The notes below the pieces were generated by a model that was not told the origin of the DNA, searched no databases, and saw only the letters and a list, made by a program, of their open reading frames with translations. Of a stretch of 64,000 nt of DNA, positions 48,766-59,080 are shown piece by piece (position 1 is the first letter of the stretch; each line of letters starts with the position of its first letter). Location: assembly GCA_946902985.2 (NCBI GenBank), contig OX336388.2, positions 129,334,346-129,398,345 on the forward strand, read 5' to 3'. The translations under genes were made by a program, and so were the position numbers. Source of the DNA: Meconema thalassinum (Eukaryota > Arthropoda > Insecta > Orthoptera > Tettigoniidae).

Positions 48766-49581
48766 GGTCATTTTGTTTTCAATTTAGTCATGTCACAGTT
48801 TTATATGAGGGAGTTACATCTCTCGGAGGTAGCAGCAAACGACCTTCCTCACTTCAAGTACGCTCTGATCTCGTCAGTTGATGTTAAACGCATGAGATAT
48901 AAAAAAACTTGATGGCTGATAACCACAGATCATTTACATTTGACAACATCCGAATGACATTTGTTGTGCAGTGCAACTCGGACTAAAGTGAACATAAACC
49001 TTGTGTTAAGTGTTAGAAATCTATTTTGATTGACTTTTCAGTATTAGCTTAAGATGTAATTTTTGAAATATGGGTGAGTTTATTATTATAAGATCATTTT
49101 ATAGTGCATTTATTGAATTTTTAGGTCATTTATTACAGTCATTTTTGAAAGTTTTAAGTGCATTTTTTAAAACTATTTTACGGCATCAACATCCGGGCCC
49201 TACTAATCACCAATGACAACAGGTGTAGTAAACAGATTAGAAGTCAGATCGGGCTTGCAAAACTGGCGGTCAGTAATAAGAAAACCTTTTGATTGATGCA
49301 AATTTAGATATTGAAATTAAAAAGAAATTCATGTCCTTCGTATGGAGGGTTCTTCTGTATGAATGTGAATCTTGGACGATCAGAGGTCAGGATTGGAAGC
49401 GATTTCAAGGCTTTGAGATGTGGGTCTGGCGTAGAATGTTACGGGTTAAATGGATTGAAAAGTGGACTAACATCTGCATCCTACAAGAAATTCAAGGGAA
49501 GAGAGAACTGATACCCACGTTCCATAAAAGGAAAGCTAAATTCACCGGCCACATCTTGCGACATAACTCTTTCCTATTTAA

Positions 49582-50204
49582 GCCTCTCAGCGCCACGCGC
49601 CGATTAGATCGGCTCTCGCTGCTTGCGCCCAAAGTGCCAAAGCCGATTCAATCGGCGCGCTGTTTATCTTGTATTTGTAGATTTCTGTAGGCACATGTCT
49701 GTGATTATCTGTTGGAAAGGTGAGGTTCCAAGCTTGCCTGTGCGGTGTTTACTTTTTTCCTTCAAAGTCCGTTACGCGATTGGTTTGAGTTTGTATTCAC
49801 GCCCTCCCTTGCCGCTCCCCCAATCACGCCAAAATTGCGGTGCAGATTTTTTCTTCTTGTTGAAGTTTTCTGCCTACAGATGTATCTAAGAACTTTCTAC
49901 ATCAAGAAACGTAGTTTTTCTTCAAATATGACTTAGGTGTCCTTAATTTAGGCTCATAACTGATTTTAAAAAAATTGAACAATTATCAAAATAACCTCAA
50001 TTAAAAAGGTTTAGATGCCGTATTTACTTTTATGAACATAATGTATGAAAGAATGAGGTATTGGTTATAATGCAAAGCAAAAATAACTATTCTATCGTTG
50101 AAAATGTGGTATTTATGATCTTTTTTCGAATAGTCTGCATGACCATTGAAAATGGCTTGGCATTCTTGGCAAGTATTTCAGGAAATGGCTTGGCACTAAG
50201 AGGG
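49582..50204. mobile_element. piggyBac-like MITE, TSD TTAA
   Basis: The ends are GCCTCTCAGCGCCA (left) and, as reverse complement of the right end, CCCTCTTAGTGCCA. TTAA flanks both sides (49578-49581, 50205-50208), the piggyBac target. The LINE frame continues on both sides. Inside there are inverted pieces ccgattagatcggc and gccgattcaatcggc, and no transposase. Confidence 0.82.
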
Positions 50205-50689
50205 TTAATCTCCTGGAAGGAAAAATCACAGGGAAGATAGGCCGAAGATGACAGAGAACAGTTTTTCTTCAAGACATCACACAAACTCTTCATTATGGTT
50301 CCTACTATGAAATGAAACTTGCTGAAGACAGAACAATGGCTGCGGAGACAAGGCATTGCCTTTGGAAGATGATGATGATGAGGGAAACCTATTCTTCCTA
50401 ATTCTCCTGTGATGTTAACATAGCACATGGTAGCAAACAAATAAAAGTAACCTTACTAATAATGAAAAAGGACAGTTCACATATTACGAAATTGCTTTTT
50501 GACCCCCACTCCTCACATGGAATCTTGCGCGATCATCGCAAAAGCTTTGAACCCGCCTCCCCCCGGATCTATGGTTCTATCCTCTCGTAACGTTACATTG
50601 TTAGTAATTAAAGTTATGCAGACTATGCCTGATTGATTCTCCATGCTTTGTGATCTGATAACTGTAAAACTTGGAATAAACCTTGAAAT

Positions 50690-51000
50690 TATAAATAAAA
50701 CATGGAGGCTCACACTTTATGGTTTTATTTATTGTATATTACCAACACAATACAACAATAATGTACAATCAAAGCACAGAATGTCAATGTTCAACTTGTT
50801 GATCCCGAGGTCAGGTCCTCCAGACTTTTTGGAAAGGCTCGGTTGGGACATTCCAGCACTGTGTGTTCCATTGACTGTGTAATGGTAGCACAATCACAGT
50901 GAGGGGAGTCTTTCCTGCCCCATTTATCAAGAACCGAAGCACTTCTTCCCTAGCCACGGTATAGTCTACTCGAGGTATACCCGGGTAGATTCATGTGGAA
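50690..51000 (-). pseudogene. LINE C-terminal knuckle fragment (minus)
   Basis: The minus strand encodes LIKWGRKDSPHCDCATITQS and MEHTVLECPNRAF, a C-x-C...H....C knuckle seen near the C-terminus of Jockey/R1-type LINE proteins. aataaa lies just after it. It is short, and the family call is tentative. From 51001 to 51520 no gene is recognised; 51030-51060 resembles the tcagtcggtcaacac MITE family. Confidence 0.5.
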
Positions 51001-51520
51001 GTCCTCAACAATCGACCAAATTGCTCTTCAGTCGGTCAACATAAGTAGATAGGGCGGAAAGTAACAATCAATTTTTCTCCTTATTACCTGAAAGAAAAGT
51101 CAATGAGAGTTCCAGTTATGATGTGCATGCTGTGGCAGAACTGTATATCCACACCCCAGAACAAAACTGTGCCGAAGAATATACCAGCACTAAAGCAGTT
51201 GGTGTCAGCTCCCCCAAGATGTTCCGGCAAGGCAATGTTGGTTATTGCGGCTCAGAGTCATCCCTAGATATTTAGGCATCGTGATGTACTGTAATGCATA
51301 ATCTGTGAAACTGGTAATATGAATAAAATATAGGTCGATGGAGAAACCTGCAGACAAAATTCCTTTCTGGACTTGTTCACAAGAAATTAAAAGTGAGCAC
51401 CTGTACAATTTTTGTTTTTCGGGAATGCCATTCAGAAGGATCAATTTTTTTCTTTCCCTTTCCCAGAGTTTGGAAGTGCAATAATGATGCACTTCAATGC
51501 AATACAAATTTCATGAATGG

Positions 51521-51815
51521 AGGCTTCGGTGGCGTAGTTGGTAGCGTCCTGAGCTCCTATGACCCAAGATTGCGGGTTCAAACCCGGCCAAAGTCGTCGG
51601 ATTTTTTGTGTGTGTTAAAATCCCTCAGTATGCCTTCCTTCCGAAGGGCATGTAAAAGAAACTTCCACTAACTAAAATTGCATGAAGTTGAATATCTAGG
51701 TTAGATTTGATTAACGCTATATAAGTTCCAACGCTCGTCGCCAGATGCTGGTTGCTGTGGCATCTAGTAGCCTAGTTCGCTGCTTGATGTTGACGATGGC
51801 AGCAAAAGTAGGAAC
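51521..51815 (+). mobile_element. tRNA-derived SINE
   Basis: The head is AGGCTTCGGTGGCGTAGTTG with B box gggttcaaacccgg, then tccctcagtatgccttcctt, gttccaacgctcgtcgccag and a terminal aagtaggaact. It is the same family as 36251-36602. Confidence 0.78.
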
Positions 51816-51817
51816 TA

Positions 51818-52380
51818 CAGTAGAGTTCCGTTATTTCGAACTATTTTGGGACCGAACCCTGTTCGCTTTAACGGGAATTTCGGAATAGGCGGATTTCATT
51901 AATATCATGGTTTTTACTTGTAAAGGCGTAAATTAAGTGTAGGGACATCTGCTAGTGTTAGCTCTACACATTATTGATCAGCCCGTTAACAGGGAAACTC
52001 GGGAGGGGAGGTCAGTGACCTTCGTCTGCTCATAGCGCAGTCAATCGACTGTGTTGTATAAATGGACTCGTCACCCCACCCTACCTATCCTTCTCGTTCC
52101 GCATTCCATACACGCGACTCACTGCACTGCGCTCTGTCTAGTCCTATCTATCATCTCAGTGTTGACCGAAGTTTGATGAACTGTGTGCGCCTATTGCAAA
52201 TTTGTTGATCTGTATTCTCTAATAGCATTTATTTAACTTCCTTGTACAGTATAACAATACCGGTACATATACGGTACGTTTTAACACAAAAAAAAACTAA
52301 CTTCTTGATTTCTCATGTTTTTAAGTAAGAAAGAAAATCGGTATCTTTCTGAATTCTGTTCGGAATAGCGGCACTCTACT
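51818..52380. mobile_element. Tc1/mariner- or pogo-type MITE
   Basis: The left end CAGTAGAGTTCCGTTATTTC after TA, and the right end ggaatagcggcactctact, form imperfect TIRs. The ends follow the CAGTAGARNNYCGTTATTYCGAAC pattern known from insect pogo/mariner MITEs. It has no coding. The right TA is degraded (tta). Confidence 0.6.
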
Positions 52381-52420
52381 TTATTGAAATTGATCATCTG
52401 CAGTTCTTACCTGAATTACA

Positions 52421-52550
52421 GACACACACTAATACAGCCATCACAATTAACACCGGTTATCGGACAGATAGCCTACTTCACACACCCAAAGTACATGGGG
52501 GCTATATGACCGCGTTGTCGCAGCCCCTAAACTGAGTAACCAACCAAAGT
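52421..52550 (-). mobile_element. Short retroelement fragment (tggttggttactcag family)
   Basis: Antisense: tatatgaccgcgttgtcgca, gcccctaaactgagtaacca, with upstream cacaattaacaccggttatc. It matches 40079-40200 over its length and 29341-29394 over the first 54 bp. Confidence 0.65.
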
Positions 52551-53379
52551 TCATGAATATGCTTCATTGTTCATAGACTTTTGCAAGAAATTATACTCTT
52601 ATGATTGATAATTAAAAGCCTTAAATAAAAGAAATAACAAAGGAAGGGTGAAAATGCTGATCAAAATCTCAGCATATGGTCATCAACATAATTGCTCAGT
52701 GAGTCAACACAAGAGTGCCCAAATAGTTTGGGCAGAAAGTGACATATTTTATCCTATTATATGAAAGAAATAGTACATGAATTATTTATACATTAGCACT
52801 CCTACCTAACGAATTGTGGGTGATTTAATTGGTTGACATGTTTCGCTCATCAGGGAGCATCATCAGACCATAATGCACTAGCCAATAGAAGCTAGACACC
52901 TTGACGGGATGCTAAAGCTACGCAACGGTCAACTTTTATTGAAGACTACTGTTGGTGGTCAAACCGAAACGTTGCATTAGTGCGACCATTTCTGTACGAT
53001 CCCAGTGAAGATCGAAAAGCACTCGATGCTGAGCGAGATCGGTGGAGTTATCCATCGCGGTCTCGTTCTGAATTCCGATGATTATTGTTGCGTAACTTGA
53101 AGAAACGTGGGGTATCTAAATCCGACGTATCACGAGGAAGATCGGCGAAGACAGGGCAGACAAGGGCGCCTTTATACTTCATTTCGAGGGGTCCGTTCTA
53201 AGCAGGTTAAGGTGATATCCTAGCTTTGCGATGTCAGCCTGCATTCCACCACCTATGCGATGCTAACAGTGCATGGTGTCCACAGGCAGGAAAAGTAAGG
53301 AATTTTGTTTTTGGTCAGGAAATACAAGAAGTTCCGTGAAGAACTATACAGCCTACTTTTCATGCCAATGATTATTCTA
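52551..53379. other. No gene recognised; old repeat pieces
   Basis: 52690-52760 (tgagtcaacacaagagtgcc) resembles the foldback MITE termini. 52838-52862 (gacatgtttcgctcatcagg) is inverted relative to 3078-3100. 52900-53300 has no recognised domain. Confidence 0.35.
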
Positions 53380-54600
53380 CAGTATATGAACCTATCTAGA
53401 ATAATGACAAAATTAAGTTGGTATTATCGAAATATCAAATTTGTTCAAAATATACCTGGTATAATGTAGCCGAATAGAGCACTACAGTTGGCAGCCCTGG
53501 TGACTGAATATATTCTTAGTTCCACCTCTTAAGGTACAGAATACAAAATTTGGTTGAAGTCCAATGGACGTTACATGCAGTTAGACACTGGATCTATCTG
53601 CACGCATAAAAGCATGTTGCCAACAATACCATGCGTGTGCTGGTCAGAAATAATCTGAATTATTATGGTATCTTGTTGTGCCAATTTTGGATGAAATCCA
53701 TTTGTTAGTATAGAAGTTACATGTATTTTAAAATTGGACATGTCAGGAGGCATAGAATCATGTTGGCAGCACTGCCTTGTATTAATTACTCCAAATTAAT
53801 CTAGAATGTCAGGTGCTATACGTGTGCAAAGTATAGAGCTGTTGGTTGCATACTTTCTGATATATTGATATTAGGGTAAAAAGAATATAGACAGCATTTA
53901 TTAACAGTTGGCAGCCCTGATTGCTCTTAACAATACTTATAGTCATATCTGTTATGGTACACATAGCACATACGAAATTTGGTTGAAATCCAACTGATAG
54001 TATAGAAGTTACATGAATTTAAAAATTGGTACTATCAGCAGGCTTATAATCATGTTGGTAGAACTGACGTATATAAGTTACTCTAAATTAATCTAAAATG
54101 TCAGAATATACGGGTGCATAGTTTAAAGCTGTTGGCTTGCATACTTTCTGATATATTGGTATTTGGATTAATAATAAAAATAGAGAGAGCAATTATTAAC
54201 AGTTGGCAGCCCTGGTGGCTCTTAAGAATACGCACAGTCATATCTGTTTATGTACAGATATTACATACCAAATTTGGTTGAAATCCAATTGATAGTGTAG
54301 AAGTTATATGCATTTAAACATTGGACCTATCAGAAGGCTTAAAATTATTTTGGCAACACTGTCATAGTTGGTCTCCTGGAAATTAAACTGAAATAGTCTT
54401 ACCTACATGTGTGCCAATTTTGGAATAGCTCCCATGCATACCTTGCAAGATATCCAACATGGAGCTCAAATTTCTAGTGTGTTTTTTCATCAGTTGGTAG
54501 CACTGACATCATTTTCAAATATGGACGTGAGCTATTCTGGTGCACATCTTTACTCATACTAAATTTGGTTTTGATTGCTGCAGCCGTTTAGGAGTTGATA
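53380..54600 (+). repeat. Degenerate tandem repeat, about 3-4 units of 290-420 bp
   Basis: The phrase cagttggcagccctg recurs at about 53483, 53907 and 54201 and, diverged, near 54490. Each is followed by an aaatttggttgaaatccaa and agaagttacatg segment. Units differ by many substitutions and indels. No coding is apparent. Confidence 0.65.
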
Positions 54601-54640
54601 GGGGGGGGGGGGGGGCACACACAGACACACACATTTTCCC
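54600..54640 (+). repeat. Poly(G) run followed by (CA)n
   Basis: About 17 G followed by cacacacagacacacacac. Other long G or C runs are at 14946, 24291, 55795 and 56347. Confidence 0.9.
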
Positions 54641-55082
54641 GGATCGATCTCATAAGTCTCCTTTTTCCTCATTTTTGCAAAATGTGAAAAGTAGGCTAAA
54701 AATGGCGAAAAGCATTTGAAAGTCAGGAATTTTTGGCATTAACCATACAGTATTTTGTGTTTTACAGCAATATTTTGATGTTACTAGTTCAACTAATCTC
54801 TGAAGCTAAAAAGCAATAACTCTGGGCATAATGGTAAGTTTCCATTTTTACAGTACATCATAGTAAAAACCTCTTTTACCTATTTTTGTACGCTTTTTTG
54901 GCGTTGGCGTAGGGATGTGGCAACCCCATCACTATAGTTTAGGTTATTAAGTACTTTGATTTATGTATTATTGCATTGTACAGTGAGTCCGGGAATGTTC
55001 TCCGCAGCGCCTACATGCGTCTGCGAGAGCTAGCTAGCTACAGCAGTTACGTTGGTAGCACGGCTGCCGCTTGCATCATCTC

Positions 55083-55400
55083 TATCTCTACTTAGTATAA
55101 AAGAAAGTCCCCGATTCTTGGATGTTACGGGTAAACTCGAGAACCACTGGATGGATTTTGATGCGGTTTTCACCATTCTGTAAAGGATATAACCAGTATG
55201 GTTTCTGTAGACAATTATTTATTTATGCTCAAAGGAAGCCGAGCAATAACGATTTTAGTGGAAAAGTCGATAAAAATACTTGGCGTCCGAGCACTTTGTA
55301 AGCTTACGCTGGGCAAACCGTTAAAAATATCTAAATACTATGAGTGTAAGAATTGTTCAGCATGAAAAGTTCTACAAAAAAGTCCGCGAGAGCATATGTC
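55083..55400 (+). mobile_element. Possible Helitron-like 5' end
   Basis: tctctacttagtataaaaga is similar to the TCTCTACTA-ATATAAA start common in insect Helitrons. It is followed by gatggattttgatgcggttt, aaggaagccgagcaataacg and agcatgaaaagttctac. The same stretch recurs inverted at 58740-59080. The superfamily call is tentative. Confidence 0.4.
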
Positions 55401-55768
55401 TATCTTCCATACATCGCCCACTATAAGGGAACAACTGAAGCTTGTCTCTTACAGCTTTATGTGCTGTCGACTTAGAGATTCCTGTTTGTTGAGCTAATTT
55501 TCGTGTTGATTTACTTGGACTACGCAGCATTATATTGGAGATTTCATCAATTTTTTCGTCTGTTAAAAGCGTAGGCCTGCCTGTTCCCGGTACATCGTGC
55601 ACTGAGCCAGTCACACGAAATTTACTTACCAAATCCCGAACGGTATCACGGTTTGGACACTTTGAATTAGGAAACCGCGCCTGAAATCTTAATTTTACAT
55701 TTTCTGTAAACCGATCGCCTTCGGGAAAAACTTATTCCACCAAAAAACTCTCTCTTCAGCAGTAAACA
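55380..55768 (-). pseudogene. DUF4817-type HTH protein of a mobile element
   Basis: The minus strand encodes MFTAEERVF (about 55768), a frameshift, FQARFPNSKCPNRDTVRDL (about 55670), then VSKFRVTGSVHDVPGTGRPT and LLTDEKIDEISNIMLRSPSK+STRKLAQQTGISKSTAHKAV. This matches the DUF4817 N-terminal DNA-binding domain of insect mariner-like elements. The catalytic part is missing. It overlaps the inner edge of the Helitron-like end. Confidence 0.7.
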
Positions 55769-56220
55769 TTACCGCCTGTATACTGTTGCACCAGGGGGGG
55801 GGGGTTAGAACCCCTCCCATTGAAAAATTGCCAGGTTGTCTGTGGTGATGTACTGTTGTCGCCTTTCGGCCCGGGTCCCCATTTGTGGCTACACACGTCT
55901 TCATGACAATGTATAACCACAGTCTACCTACAGATCGAGAAGCTTGGCTCATAGTTTTCTAACGCGAGACAATAATGCTCTCATGCAGCCAGCAAGAATG
56001 TGCTGACTGCGCTATGTTGGTGTATGTTATTGTTGCTGGATTTAGTGTATGTGAGCATTGTGTAAAGGTTATATCTTTAATTTAACATGTGCTTTACAAG
56101 AGGAGATGTGCAGTTCAATAAATAGATCTAATATAACCGGGCCGTGAAAGCCATAATATACACAATTGATCTAATGTTAGAAGCAATATTTCAGTGTTGC
56201 TAAGTAACCTATATGGTCGC

Positions 56221-56486
56221 TTTTCAGTCTGTCAACACGAGTGTACGATACCCAATTAGATTAGGTGGGCAGTGGCAATTTACCTCCTAATGCCTAAAAT
56301 AAAAATACATGAATAGTTTATACACTTAATAAAACACTTCTCACATAAAGGGTGGGGGGGGGGGGGTTGTATGAGAAGCGTTTTATTAAATGTATAAATA
56401 ATTATTGTATTATGAATTACACAGGGAAATTAGTTACTCCTCGCCCAATCTAATAAGGTGTATTCGTGTTGACCGACTGGGAAGTC
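56221..56486. mobile_element. Foldback MITE (tcagtcggtcaacac family) with G-run hairpin
   Basis: The termini TTTTCAGTCTGTCAACACGA and tattcgtgttgaccgactgg are inverted, as are ttagattaggtggg and cgcccaatctaata inside. In the middle, 56315-56346 and 56368-56398 form a second inverted repeat (cttaataaaacacttctcac) around a long G run. Confidence 0.68.
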
Positions 56487-56589
56487 AGACTGTTCATTTC
56501 AAATAGCAAGACGACACCCGCGTTTCCAAAGGACCCTAAAAGGTAAGATTTGTCTATGGATTTTAGGATAGTATTATAAAGCTTTTCAA

Positions 56590-56791
56590 GGGGAGCATGA
56601 TGGTGCAGTGGCTTAGCTGCTCGTCAATCACTCGGACGGCCAGAGTTCCAATCCCGGTGACAGTGGGGTGGAATTTTCACCTGAAAAGTTACGTGGCGTC
56701 AGGAAGGGCATCCGGCCTTAAATCCCCGGCCAAAACCAAAATGAACCTGATTGGCTCGGGCGATCCCAATTAATTGGGATACGCAGTAGAA
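56590..56791 (+). mobile_element. SINE with 20 bp target-site duplication
   Basis: The head ggggagcatgatggtgcagt, B-box-like gttccaatccc, body ggaagggcatccggccttaa and end aattaattgggatacgcagt. The flanks 56570-56589 and 56792-56811 are an exact 20 bp duplication, so the boundaries are certain. Confidence 0.88.
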
Positions 56792-56850
56792 AGTATTATA
56801 AAGCTTTTCAATCAAACAACGGAACTAGATCTTTAACTGGTTATAAATCA

Positions 56851-57076
56851 ATAATAATGTTATTGGTTTTAGATCCCTTTTAACTTCTGTGGCTTTTAGA
56901 GACACCGGAGTGCCGGAATTTTGCCCTGAAGGGGATCTTGAACGTACCAGTAAATCTACAGACGCGGTTCCCTCGCATGTATGCACCCTTAAATGACAGC
57001 TAACTGCGCCAGGATTCTATCCTGCAACCTTGGGAACAGCAGGCGTGAACGTTACCGCTGAACCACGGAGCCAGTC
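56851..57076 (-). mobile_element. tRNA-derived SINE (minus) with 12 bp TSD
   Basis: On the minus strand: head GGCTCCGTGGTTCAGCGGTA with B box ggttgcaggatagaatcc, body, then a tail aaaagggatctaaaac. The flanks ggttataaatca (56839-56850, 57077-57088) are a TSD. A 3' fragment recurs at about 63508-63545. Confidence 0.82.
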
Positions 57077-57118
57077 GGTTATAAATCAGAAGCATGTCTC
57101 GGTAGGATATCTATGCAT

Positions 57119-57345
57119 GGCTTCGGTGGCGTAGTCGGTAGCATGCTGAACTGCTATGCCCAAGATCGCGGGTTCAGACCCAGTCGAAGTCGTCGGGCCC
57201 ATGTCATAGATTTATGGCACGAAAAAGAACTTACTACTACAATTGGTAGTGTGTAGCCAAAATTTGTAGGCTATTGGGTTAGACATGCTCTATCAAGTTC
57301 AAACGTTCGCCGTTGGGTTTCAGTTCTGGTAGCTTAAGTTGGAAC
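57119..57345 (+). mobile_element. tRNA-derived SINE
   Basis: The head GGCTTCGGTGGCGTAGTCGG, B box gggttcagaccc, and body tcatagatttatggcacgaa. It is the same family as 36251-36602 and lacks part of the middle (the tccctcagtatgcc segment). The end is approximate. Confidence 0.7.
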
Positions 57346-57898
57346 CACTTGACATCGACATTGGGGAACCTACGGGCGTTCATGTTAAATGCCCTGCTAT
57401 GGCCATTGGCTGCAAATAAAATATCAATATCTATGCATTTTGAAAATTAATACATACGGTAGTTAGCATACCGTAAACGTAAAAGATGTCATCTCAAATC
57501 CGTGCCGACATTTTAATTTTCAGATGTAGAAAATGGCTTTTTAATAGTCAGAGAGCTGATTTAATAAATAAAGATTTTGCACAATAATATAAACTTATTC
57601 TCGAATCCTTTGGAAGGATGCCAATTTATGTCGTCAGGATAATGCTCACAAACTTAGATGTGGTACACTGTTAATTCTCTTATGAAATACCTGGTCTCCC
57701 ACATGGCTGCTGTGAATTGTTATTGCCGATATTTTGTAAAATTGGCATTGTATTATTTTGTCAAATTCTGGAATGAATGGTTTCAAACCCACAGAAAAAT
57801 TACGAAGTACCTACAATTGAGTCATTTAAGACCTTAAGATCTTTTTATACTTTTCGTTTCACAAATCACACTGGTATTTTTTACTAATTAACTATAAT
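57346..57898. other. No gene recognised
   Basis: AT-rich sequence between two SINEs. No domain, exon signal or repeat end is recognised. Confidence 0.35.
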
Positions 57899-58379
57899 GT
57901 TGTCGCCTCCGTAGCGTAGCGGTCAGCATGGTTAGCTGCCGCCCCGGAGGTCCTGGGTTCGATTCCCAGCTCTGCCGCGAAATTTGAAAAGTGGTACGAG
58001 GACTGGACCAGGGTCTACTCAGCCTCGGGTGGCCCAAATGAGTAGAGGGTGTTCGATTCCCCCTCAGCCATCCTCGAAGTGGTTTACCGTGGTTTCCCAC
58101 TTCGTCTTCGGGCAAATGCCGGGATGGTACCTTCTTCAAGGCCACGGCCGCCTCCTTCCCTCTTCCTTGTCTATCCATCCCTTACCTTCCCTCATGAGGC
58201 CCATGTTCGCTTTGCAGGTGAGGCCGCCTGGGCGAGGTGCCAATCCCACCTCACCAGTTGTATCCCTTCCGATTCGATGTTCCCAGCTCTAGGACACTGC
58301 CCGTAGAGGCGGTAGTGGCGAGTTCCCTCGCTGAGTCCGTGGGTTCCACCAACCTGGAGGGTGAACGACTAAAAAAAAA
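57899..58379 (+). mobile_element. Full-length tRNA-derived SINE with poly(A) and TSD
   Basis: The head GTTGTCGCCTCCGTAGCGTA, B box gggttcgattcccag, body tggtttaccgtggtttccca and gccgggatggtaccttcttc, 3' unit gaggcggtagtggcgagttc, and ends in A10. The TSD actataat is at 57891-57898 and 58380-58387. About 480 bp, apparently complete. Confidence 0.9.
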
Positions 58380-58439
58380 ACTATAATATTACGGTACTCA
58401 ATTTTACGGAATAACTAGCTTTTGATATGGTTAAGAATT

Positions 58440-59080
58440 TGATATTATATTATACCCATACTATCAACCCGCCCCGGCTTCGCCTGGTATCTTAAAGGGG
58501 TTACTCAGCATAAGCTTAAAAGGCGCACGGACGGTAGGTCTCAGACGCAATTCAGAAAAGCCGAGGGGAACAGCGAAACTCCAACACTTATAGTCTACTC
58601 TTCTCTGAAGTCTTAACTCGACACGACTCGACAGTTAATGCTGGTCGAAGCTGGGGTGATGGGCTCGCTCGCTAGCTCGTAAACTCGCTCCGAAGACAGT
58701 AATTTAAATTTCCACTGAATGGAGATTGTTGGAAGAAATTAAAACGTAAAATCACTTATAGTTGGCGAAGTATTAAAGATAAAGATATGCTGTCGCGGAC
58801 TTCGTTGTAGAACTTTTCATGCTGACCAATTCTTACACTCACAGTGCATAGATATTTTTTATGGTTTACCCAGCGTAAGCTTAAAAGGCGCACGGACGGT
58901 AGGTTTTCCTTCGACTCGATTCACTGAAATCATTACTGCTCGGCTTCCTTTGGTTATAAGTGAATGTTTTCCTACAGAAACCTCCCTCGAGAAATTCTTT
59001 ACTGAATGGTGAAAACCGCATCAAAATCCATTCAGTGGATTTAGAGATTACCTGTTACATCCAGGAATCGTGGACTTGGT
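58440..59080 (-). mobile_element. Helitron-like repeat, inverted partner of 55083-55400
   Basis: 58740-59080 is the inverse of 55110-55400 (gtagaacttttcatgctgac, cttaaaaggcgcacggacgg, gaaaaccgcatcaaaatcca). A second partial unit (58495-58570) shares the cttaaaaggcgcacggacgg segment. cgccccggcttcgcctggta (about 58472) resembles Helitron hairpin-type sequence. Confidence 0.45.

Larger units (their letters stand above)
44328..49202. mobile_element. hAT-like element 2 of a tandem pair, with LINE inside
   Basis: The left end is TAGGCCCCTGATGTTGATG and the right end is CATCAACATCCGGGCCCTA. The right flank CTAATCAC (49203-49210) matches the copy before the left end (44320-44327). Without the LINE it would be about 0.6 kb. 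It sits directly next to MITE 1, sharing the middle TSD. Confidence 0.75.
43590..50390 (+). pseudogene. LINE RT C-terminal region, torn apart by nested insertions
   Basis: One LINE is read in three pieces. First, 43593-43642: EQVASFSYLGSLIT, the KYLGS region. Second, 49211-49577: NDNRCSKQIRSQIGLAKLAV, then VLLYECESWTIRGQDWKRFQ, FEMWVWRRMLRVKWIEKW, AKFTGHILRHNSF. Third, 50209-50390: LEGKITGKIG-R and HYGSYYEMKLAEDRTM. Between them lie two hAT-like elements, a second LINE with its own foldback insertion, and a piggyBac-like MITE. The pieces join exactly at target duplications, so they were one LINE. Confidence 0.8.

Noticed and set aside
57899..57985. Possible functional tRNA at the SINE head
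   Set aside because: A and B box remain, but the sequence continues into a SINE body with poly(A) and TSD, and the acceptor stem does not close.
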